Shown here: piece by piece, positions 1 to 4,899 of the stretch
Numbering within the stretch: position 1 is the stretch's first letter
How the letters are laid out: each line of letters starts with the position of its first letter
Assembly: GCA_019309685.1 (NCBI GenBank)
Contig: JAFDFT010000345.1
Coordinates: 1 to 6,046, forward strand
Reading direction: 5' to 3'
Origin: Deltaproteobacteria bacterium
GTDB lineage: Bacteria > Desulfobacterota > Desulfobacteria > Desulfobacterales > JAABPS01
DNA length: 6,046 bases
The notes under the pieces: model-generated
Database searches by the model: none
What the model saw: the letters and a program-made list of their open reading frames with translations, nothing else
What the model was told of the DNA's origin: nothing
Made by a program: the position numbers and the translations under genes

Positions 1-25
1 TCAGTGGAATAGATCGCGCCGACTC

Positions 26-45
26 ATGCTTTGCCATACAAGCAT
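26..45 (-). terminator. Weak hairpin downstream of the selenoprotein gene
   Basis: ATGCTT (26-31) and AAGCAT (40-45) form a 6-bp perfect inverted repeat with an 8-nt loop, 16 nt past the TAA at 62-64. On the minus strand no U-tract follows, so an intrinsic terminator is doubtful. It is recorded because it is the only structured element between the gene and the window edge. Confidence 0.25.
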
Positions 46-61
46 ATTGTTAGATTGCGAT

Positions 62-691
62 TTAGATTTTTATAGTTCCCAAGTAGTCTTTAATGGCCTT
101 TTTGAAATCGTTCGGCTTAAAACCAAAAGGGCCAAGTCCGCCACGATATACAACTTTACCGTCAATTCCTACAAGGTAGATACGTGTAGGTCTTGCCGCA
201 TATGCTTTACTCACTTTATCGTCTATCGTGTCAACACAGGTTCGAATTCCATATTTGAGTGTATTTTCGCATTGCCGTGCAACCTTTTGTCTTTCCACGT
301 CAGTTTTTGGATCGTATGTTTCAACTGAGGTTTTGGGACTGTAGAACTTTATCATTCTTCGAGTGAGACCCTTTCCGAACCACCACCCTTCAACAGGGTG
401 AGCCTCCCGTATATAGACCATGATAAATTGCACCCTGTCATTGTAAGATTTAAAAATTTCCTGGAAGCTCACGGCCCCTTTTACAAAAGGCGGTCAGGTA
501 AAGCTGCCAAAAACCAATCCCACAGGCTGCTTTCCTCTAAAGTCGGACAGTTTTATCTTGCTTTTACCCTCTGAATCAAATAATTCGAAATCAGCTGCAA
601 GCTCTCCTGTTTTTGGCGCAGTCGCTTCGTATTTTTTTTGCCAGGCAGATTCTTTTCTTCCGTACTTAATAGTGTTATTAATAATATTCAT
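62..691 (-). CDS. Deiodinase-like thioredoxin-fold selenoprotein (in-frame TGA read as Sec)
   Basis: One 209-residue protein interrupted by a TGA (494-496) that I read as selenocysteine 66. The joined sequence gives GSFT-U-PPF, matching the GSCT-U-PPF active site of vertebrate iodothyronine deiodinases. Next come VYIREAHP (92-99), then AARPTRIYL (165-173) and GGLGPFGF (184-191), all in deiodinase order. Glu96 and His98 lie 30 and 32 residues after Sec, the spacing I recall for mouse DIO3 (Sec170, Glu200, His202). The Cys before Thr-Sec in the vertebrate enzymes is Phe64 here. The N-terminus is hydrophilic, with no membrane anchor, so a soluble protein is likely. The start is ATG 691 because AAGGA lies 7 nt upstream; an in-frame ATG at 760 falls in a hairpin without a ribosome site. 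Deiodinase chemistry is not implied: bacterial relatives may be general thiol or selenol oxidoreductases. Family membership is secure from motifs; Sec insertion is inferred. Confidence 0.88.
464..478 (-). promoter_or_regulatory. Candidate bacterial SECIS stem-loop
   Basis: On the minus-strand RNA, GGGGC (478-474) can pair with GCUUC (468-464), giving three G-C and two G-U pairs around the loop CGUGA (473-469). The loop starts 21 nt after the UGA, so 20 nt lie between. This fits the known bacterial SECIS pattern: a short stem-loop just downstream of the codon, about 16-37 nt to the loop, with a G among the first two loop bases. The stem is short and contains wobble pairs, and a competing hairpin (CCUUU/AAAGG, 490-477) overlaps its 5' arm. 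The position is persuasive; the structure alone is modest. Confidence 0.55.
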
Positions 692-698
692 TGTATTA

Positions 699-703
699 TC
701 CTT
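699..703 (-). promoter_or_regulatory. Ribosome binding site that sets the selenoprotein start
   Basis: AAGGA on the minus strand lies 7 nt before ATG 691. It decides the start in favour of 691 over the in-frame ATG at 760, which has no such site and sits in the inter-gene hairpin. Confidence 0.75.
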
Positions 704-732
704 GTTATAATATTTCCATCTAACGTTTGAAT

Positions 733-761
733 TGTGGGGCCGTGTTTTTTGCGGTCCCACA
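733..761 (-). terminator. Inter-gene hairpin, possible weak or Rho-type terminator
   Basis: TGTGGGGCCG (733-742) and CGGTCCCACA (752-761) form a 10-bp inverted repeat around a 9-nt loop containing six T's (plus strand). In plus-strand RNA all ten positions pair, one as G-U; in minus-strand RNA that position is an A-C mismatch. It starts 19 nt past the stop of the 781-1308 gene and ends 41 nt before the selenoprotein ATG. Neither side has a following U-tract, so a classical intrinsic terminator is not supported. It could attenuate read-through or stabilise mRNA ends between the two genes. Confidence 0.4.
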
Positions 762-780
762 CAAATGAAAGGTTATGTCT

Positions 781-1308
781 TCAACACTTTCGCAGTGTTT
801 CTTTAAATTTTTCTGTGTCAGGACGAATAATAATTTCACAAAATTTATCATCATTAACAAGACTTTTTTGTATTAAAACGGTGGCATTCACTCCAATTGC
901 GTCAAACCAGCCTTCGATTCGTTTAAAACAGGCACATTTATAATTACGCATATAATCTGCTTTTTGTGTTCCGAAGTGAGCCGCACATCTGCTTATTTTT
1001 AGAATAAAATGATTATCTTCGTCATAAAAATCCATAATTGTGAAAACATCCTGTGCGCATAGTTCTAAATTCAATTTCAGGTTTTGTACAAGATCACGTT
1101 TTATGTACTCTTCATCTATCTTCGAAACATCCATATAATTCTTCATTTCTAGTTTACCAACGGCCTTATTGATTGCCATATTCATCTCATTTGCTTTCTC
1201 AAACCCAAACTCCTTTGAAACAAAAAGATACCATCTGCCATCATGTCCCCACCAATTATTTCTTAAGATATTTTCCCGGTCATTTGCAGAAAGTTGAGGA
1301 AATGACAT
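781..1308 (-). CDS. DUF6125-like (ATC hydrolase-like) protein, 175 aa
   Basis: A soluble 175-residue protein with no signal peptide or membrane segment. Its N-terminal pattern NNWWGHDGRWYLFVSKEFG (18-36) followed by EKANEMN recalls the W-x-x-HD-x-x-W-x-x-x-x-x-x-x-FG-x-x-x-AN signature of DUF6125 and L-2-amino-thiazoline-4-carboxylic acid hydrolase-like proteins, which are common in anaerobes. The C-terminal half has Cys108 and a C-A-C pair (125, 127) ahead of GWFDAIG (133-139), so a metal or redox site is possible. ATG 1308 is preceded by AGAGG at 7 nt, the same spacing as in the gene downstream. The selenoprotein follows 89 nt later on the same strand, so co-transcription is plausible. Family assignment is from memory of motifs; no catalytic function is shown. 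That this is a real gene is well supported. Confidence 0.8.
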   Translation of the reverse strand: MSFPQLSANDRENILRNNWWGHDGRWYLFVSKEFGFEKANEMNMAINKAVGKLEMKNYMDVSKIDEEYIKRDLVQNLKLNLELCAQDVFTIMDFYDEDNHFILKISRCAAHFGTQKADYMRNYKCACFKRIEGWFDAIGVNATVLIQKSLVNDDKFCEIIIRPDTEKFKETLRKC

Positions 1309-1318
1309 TAATTAGCCT

Positions 1319-1333
1319 CTTTAAATTTTAAAG
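1319..1333. promoter_or_regulatory. Perfect A+T-rich palindrome overlapping a ribosome site
   Basis: CTTTAAA-T-TTTAAAG is a 15-nt perfect inverted repeat with a one-base centre, 11 nt upstream of ATG 1308 and overlapping its AGAGG ribosome site. It could be an operator for the minus-strand genes. A palindrome this A+T-rich can also arise by chance. Confidence 0.25.
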
Positions 1334-1450
1334 AATAATTTACTAAAGGGTTTCTATAAAATATGCCTACACACAAGATGAAAATATAGCGTTGCAACTA
1401 TCCGGTACAAATGGAGTGCGGTGAGTAATTTTTCCGAGCACATCAACTTG

Positions 1451-1573
1451 TTAGGCTTCTTCTCTAGCATGTAACTGAATATTAAATCCCTCTTCTTCAG
1501 AAAGTGGTTGAAAATAACTATTAACAACATGAAACTTCTCTTCCGTTGCAAAAGCAGCTCCCTCAGGAAGATT
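1451..1573 (-). pseudogene. Possible 3' relic of a lost gene, 40 codons
   Basis: This frame lies between two stop codons with no usable start. It reads NLPEGAAFATEEKFHVV then NSYFQPLSEEEGF and NIQLHAREEA before TAA. The balanced, Glu-rich, low-Leu/Lys composition is unlike the random translation of A+T-rich spacer, which suggests the tail of a former coding sequence. I do not recognise the family. It could be chance. Confidence 0.25.
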
Positions 1574-1650
1574 TTAAGCGGTTACGCAGCGTGGGGATAA
1601 TTGACTATCTACACCGAATAACTTTTGCCGGGGATTTGTTTTCTTGTACA

Positions 1651-1679
1651 TGGATTTTTATAGCATATTTTTGTATAAT
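1651..1679 (+). promoter_or_regulatory. Candidate sigma-70 promoter for the plus-strand cluster
   Basis: A perfect TATAAT (1674-1679) lies about 100 nt upstream of the isomerase-like start, with TGGATT (1651-1656) at 17 nt as a poor -35. The -10 matches consensus; the -35 does not, so an activator may be needed or the match may be chance. A second TATAAT at 1757-1762 is too close to the start to serve as its promoter with a normal leader. Confidence 0.35.
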
Positions 1680-1688
1680 GCTCTAGAG

Positions 1689-1796
1689 TTACTTCTCAGG
1701 AATAACATAGGAAACAACGTCCCACTCATCACGGATATAACCTGAAAGGAATCTGGTATAATAGGAGACCCTAAATTCAAATGAATATAAAATCAT
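1689..1796 (-). other. Short minus-strand open frame with protein-like sequence, 35 codons
   Basis: ATG 1796 to TAA 1689 encodes a short sequence ending FLSGYIRDEWDVVSYVIPEK. The aromatic and acidic pattern looks like real protein, and it crosses the start of the plus-strand isomerase-like gene on the opposite strand. There is no clear ribosome site. It may be the tail of a decayed gene, truncated where the plus-strand gene begins, or a coincidental frame opposite regulatory DNA. The family is not recognised. Confidence 0.2.
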
Positions 1797-2840
1797 ATCA
1801 CAGTATTTGTGCGTGGACATTTAATTCCGGTAAAGGCGGATTTACACCACCGGATACACGCCCCGGATGGAGCAGCGAACAACTGGATACCATCGGTAAG
1901 ATTCAACTGATTCAAAATAAGATAAAACCTCGATTGCCTGAACACATCGAACTTGGTTTTGAAATCCATTATGACTATGAATATAACGAACAAAATGCAT
2001 CCGCTATCGCTGATGCGATGGTTAAAAGCGGGATTTCTCTTGCCATGGCAACTCCTGGAGCGCATCGGCATTTCCCATATGGAGGGATTGCTTCTCCAAA
2101 CCCTGATGAGAGGCAGATGGCCGATACCTATGCTAAACAGGCGGTACGGCTTGTCTATGAAAAAATGAAAAAAACGTGGCATGCAGAAGTTCCCCCGACA
2201 ATTGTTTTGTGGAATGGTTCATATGGATATGATCTTGCAAGCGTCGGCATCTATTGCCATTGAACCCAAGCCCAATGAAGGCCACCCGGCCATGCTGCTG
2301 CCAACAGTCGCCAGCGCGATCGTCTTCTGGAAAAAAGTGGAACAGGAATTTGGCATCGATCTTATGAATAAGGGGGTGAACAAGGAGTTTGGGCATTCAG
2401 AAATGATCGGGCTTGATCATGTCTATGACACGGTTGAAGAAATTGATAATAAGATGCTTGTTCATATGCATATCAATAGTCAGGGATACAATGATGGTCT
2501 AATCCTTGGGGGCCCTGGCAAATATGATATCGATCATGGCGCAAGGATTAATGGAATGAACATAGCAATTGCTGGACTCATAAAGCAGGCGGGATACAAT
2601 GGTTGGAAAGGCCATGATATGCAGGTTCGTGCCCATGACACTGAAGAACAAGGTATTGACAGGATTATCCGCAGTATTCTCAGCTGGGATGCCTGTGAGT
2701 TTGCCGCCGAAACAATCGACTATAATTTTCTGGCAAACTGTCTCAAAAAGCGGGAAACGGCGAAAGCGGAAGATGTGATGCGGCATGCCGTACTTAAGGC
2801 CCATGAATGTTTTGACGAACAATACCGTAAAACGAATTGA
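1781..2840 (+). pseudogene. Xylose isomerase-like TIM-barrel protein, frameshifted with internal loss
   Basis: Two overlapping frames make one family. The first (1781-2263) has ICAWTFNSGKGGF (9-21), FEIHYD (60-65), MATPGAHRHF and TIVLWNGSYGYD, matching the order of Trp16, His54, the MAT strand and the Trp137 region of classical xylose isomerases. The second frame carries on with IAIEPKPNEGHP, NKEFGHSEM, HMHINSQ and KGHDMQVRA, matching the Glu181, Glu217/His220, Asp245 and Asp287 regions. The frames switch near 2240-2265. Only 52 nt separate the Trp and Glu codons, against 44 residues (132 nt) in Streptomyces-type enzymes, so about 80 nt seem missing. That would cost a barrel helix and makes activity unlikely. 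AGGAG lies 13 nt before the ATG, which is long. Downstream xylulokinase and GH3 genes support a pentose role, but the substrate is unproven. Sequencing or assembly error is the main alternative. Confidence 0.8.
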
Positions 2841-3146
2841 GCGTTACCTCAATTGAGCGAAAGTTGAGGGTGCTTCAGATTCCCCGGCGACGGGATCTAA
2901 GCTTCGCTCCGACAAAGCATCAAGGGTGAAGCCGTAATAATCTACTGCAAATCCTTGATAACGCAGAAGATGGGGTATCATCGGCTTTCCCGGAGGGTAA
3001 ATAAAATGAAAATAAAGAATGCTATTTATACCTCATCTATAGAAGATATACAAAAATACGAATAAACTAAGCTATACCGTTAATCCCTATGTAATTAGTA
3101 AAAGTTTTTCATTTTATTTACGCTCATTAGAGGCGTTAGCCATATT
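2841..3146 (+). other. Leader-like intergenic region with nested inverted repeats
   Basis: This 306-nt gap between the isomerase-like gene and the xylulokinase contains CCTCAA/TTGAGG (2847-2852 with 2864-2869), AGAT(T)CCC/GGGATCT (2877-2898), TGCTT/AAGCA (2871-2875 with 2915-2919), GCTTC/GAAGC (2901-2905 with 2928-2932), and AAGCCG/CGGCTT (2929-2934 with 2982-2987). The last two compete for the same bases. A repeat AATTGAGCG occurs at 2835 and 2851, 16 bp apart. A ribosome site and 19-codon ORF follow. It matches no riboswitch class that I know. The segment 3066-3146 is A+T-rich and otherwise featureless. Confidence 0.4.
3006..3065 (+). CDS. 19-residue ORF with an ideal ribosome site; leader peptide or truncated gene start
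   Basis: GGAGGG (2992-2997) is 8 nt before ATG 3006, a better ribosome site than either flanking sugar gene has. The ORF reads MKIKNAIYTSSIEDIQKYE and stops at TAA 3063-3065, 81 nt before the xylulokinase ATG. It may be the surviving 5' end of a deleted gene, a leader peptide, or a small protein. No run of codons for one amino acid suggests classical attenuation. No homology is recognised. Confidence 0.3.
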   Translation: MKIKNAIYTSSIEDIQKYE

Positions 3147-4742
3147 ATGTATTCACTGGGCATAGAGTTTAGCACGCAATCGGTTAAAATGGTTGTCCTT
3201 GATTTAGATTCATGCGCCATTCATTACACCGACATGTTTGGTTACGACAGCACCTTTCCCGAATATGAAACACAGGGCGGCGTCCTGCCGTCAGATTCGG
3301 CGGATGTAAGACACACATCTCCATGTATGCTGGTAAAAGCGATTGATTTTACGTTTCAAAAGCTAAACCGGGACGGCATTGATTTATCTAACATCCGGTC
3401 GATTAAAACAGACGGCATGCAGCATTGCACCATCTATACAAACAAACTGTTCAAAAAAATAATTAAACGCCTGGATCCTGAGAAAACCCTGGTTGATCAA
3501 CTCGAAAAATGCTTCAGCAGAAAAACGTCGCCCATCTGGGAAGATAGAAGTCCGGTTGAAGAAGTACAGTATCTGACGGATTCATTAGAAAAATTTGGCG
3601 GTATCAATACGCTGACTGGTAACCGGGCGGAGTTGCGGTTTCCTGCAGCTCAGATATTAAAATGGGCAAAAGAATCACCTACGGAATATGAACACACATC
3701 ACATATATTTCTTTTAAGCGCTTTTATCACATCTATTCTGGCAGGAGAATTAGCCCCGGTGGATACGGGCGACGGCTGGGGTACCAACCTGAATCATCTG
3801 GATATCAAAGAGCCGGGGTGGAGTCATCCGGTGATTTCAGCTGCCGATACTTACCTGAAAAATATGGGGCGATCATCACTTACTGATAAAATCGGAGATA
3901 TGGTGCATTATGATACTGCTATTGGAAAAATAAATCCTTACTTTGCCGGAAAATTTCACATGCGTCCGGATACGATCATTCTTGCCGGCACTGGGGATAA
4001 TCCGGCCACGCTAATGGGCTGTGGCGGGAATACGGTGATCTCTATGGGAAGCAGCTATACGGTTAACGGTGTGATGGATTCTATCGTTGCTTCAGAAAGT
4101 GGAGAATATAATATTTTCGGTTATGCGGGAAAAAGAGCCATGGCCCTGTCGGTCATTACCAATGGCGGGAAAGTGCATGATTATTTCCATAAAAAGTTTA
4201 TCCGGAAAGGCAGCAGTGCCTTAAGAGGAACTGGTGACTGGAAATTATATACGGAAGCTGTGGGAAGTCTTCGTTTATCGAAAAAAGAAAAACTGATGCT
4301 GCCTTATCTTATGGATGAATCCGTTCCGTTGAAAAAGAGTGGCATTATTTGCGATGAATTTTCCCCTGACGACGAACAAACAACCATCAGATCGCTTCAT
4401 CTTTCACAGGCCCTGTCCTTAAAACTGCATTCAGGGCACTTGGGTCTTCCTGAAAAATTATGTGTTGTAGGCGGCGGAGCAAAAAGTCCGGTGATGCGTC
4501 AGTGGATCGCTGATGCCTTCAATACTGAAACATACTCCATCAATTCATTTGATATGGCCGCTCCTATGGGATGTGCTATCAGCGGTGCGGCAAAAATAAT
4601 AAATATTTCATCTCAGGAAGCGTTTAATATATTTGTAACAAAAGACGAAAAATCAATTTGTCAGCCAAAACCTGAACAAATCGATAACATGAATTATCTG
4701 TTAGCCCGTTATAGGAAACTGGAAGACACATATGCAGGTTGA
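3147..4742 (+). CDS. xylB: FGGY-family xylulokinase, eukaryotic type
   Basis: A complete 531-residue sugar kinase that would phosphorylate a ketopentose, most likely D-xylulose to xylulose 5-phosphate, in the cytoplasm. The N-terminal motif is GIEFSTQSVK (5-14). It is followed by PEYETQGGV (38-46), a QH pair (92-93), the LTGNRAELRF segment (156-165) and VDTGDGWGTNL (205-215) with candidate catalytic Asp206/209. The ATP-binding half has GTGDNPATL (281-289), SMGSSYT (299-305) and VGGGAKS (441-447). Length and the TQGG, TSP, LTGxR, D-x-x-DG-x-G-x-NL and TGDNPA blocks resemble human XYLB (about 536 residues) more than typical bacterial XylB (about 490). Glu7 replaces the usual Asp. The ATG fits the family N-terminus, though AGAGG is 13 nt upstream. 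It sits between the isomerase-like pseudogene and GH3, consistent with pentose use. Another ketose cannot be excluded. Confidence 0.85.
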   Translation: MYSLGIEFSTQSVKMVVLDLDSCAIHYTDMFGYDSTFPEYETQGGVLPSDSADVRHTSPCMLVKAIDFTFQKLNRDGIDLSNIRSIKTDGMQHCTIYTNKLFKKIIKRLDPEKTLVDQLEKCFSRKTSPIWEDRSPVEEVQYLTDSLEKFGGINTLTGNRAELRFPAAQILKWAKESPTEYEHTSHIFLLSAFITSILAGELAPVDTGDGWGTNLNHLDIKEPGWSHPVISAADTYLKNMGRSSLTDKIGDMVHYDTAIGKINPYFAGKFHMRPDTIILAGTGDNPATLMGCGGNTVISMGSSYTVNGVMDSIVASESGEYNIFGYAGKRAMALSVITNGGKVHDYFHKKFIRKGSSALRGTGDWKLYTEAVGSLRLSKKEKLMLPYLMDESVPLKKSGIICDEFSPDDEQTTIRSLHLSQALSLKLHSGHLGLPEKLCVVGGGAKSPVMRQWIADAFNTETYSINSFDMAAPMGCAISGAAKIINISSQEAFNIFVTKDEKSICQPKPEQIDNMNYLLARYRKLEDTYAG

Positions 4743-4899
4743 AGTAACGGTCAATTGCATTCACAATCACGAGAAATGCAAATCAATAAAATCAAAATAG
4801 GTCCCGGTGAATTGGGTGGGTTAACGAGTCCCTCATAGATGAAGCCGGACGCAAGAAACTCACCGAAGAACCTGGTTTGCCTGGTCACAAGGAGTACTG
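4743..4899 (+). other. Intergenic region with a 7-bp inverted repeat and a small open frame
   Basis: TTGCATT (4755-4761) and AATGCAA (4775-4781) form a perfect 7-bp inverted repeat around 13 nt, a weak hairpin or operator. It has no following T-tract. ATG 4776 opens a 20-codon frame (to TAG 4838) that lacks a convincing ribosome site. A second frame then stays open to the TGA at 4897-4899, ending LTEEPGLPGHKEY, which looks protein-like and may be a gene scar. Confidence 0.3.
4889..4894 (+). promoter_or_regulatory. Ribosome binding site of the GH3 gene
   Basis: AAGGAG lies 5 nt before ATG 4900 and 8 nt before the adjacent ATG 4903. Either codon could start translation; 4903 has the more typical spacing. 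The difference is a single Met. Confidence 0.7.

Larger units (their letters stand above)
1309..1780. other. Divergent intergenic region, A+T-rich
   Basis: This 472-nt stretch separates the divergent minus- and plus-strand blocks and should hold both sets of promoters. It contains a palindrome at 1319-1333, a candidate plus-strand promoter at 1651-1679, and two short minus-strand open stretches with protein-like composition (1451-1573 and 1689-1796). A longer minus-strand open frame of 65 codons (1354-1551) has a low-complexity Leu/Lys/Phe-rich sequence and no good ribosome site, so I did not call it a gene. No RNA gene was recognised. Confidence 0.6.

Noticed and set aside
26..328. 100-codon plus-strand ORF
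   Set aside because: It is antisense to the C-terminal half of the deiodinase-like protein and has no domain of its own.
689..760. Upstream in-frame ATG at 760 as the selenoprotein start
   Set aside because: It falls in the 733-761 hairpin and lacks a ribosome site; ATG 691 has AAGGA at 7 nt, and deiodinase similarity begins after it.
781..783. TGA after a terminal Cys in the DUF6125-like gene as a second Sec codon
   Set aside because: The frame stays open afterwards for about 30 codons, but these cross the hairpin and show no conserved-looking motif; family length fits a normal stop.
734..943. 69-codon plus-strand ORF
   Set aside because: It lies antisense to the DUF6125-like gene and the inter-gene hairpin and has no recognisable domain.
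1354..1551. 65-codon minus-strand ORF
   Set aside because: Leu/Lys/Phe-rich low-information sequence with no good ribosome site; another frame over the same bases looks more protein-like.
1793..2182. Long minus-strand frame opposite the isomerase-like gene
   Set aside because: It is a shadow of a clearly conserved plus-strand coding sequence.
2230..2265. Programmed frameshift joining the two isomerase frames
   Set aside because: There is no slippery heptamer, and a barrel segment is missing as well, which a frameshift alone would not cause.
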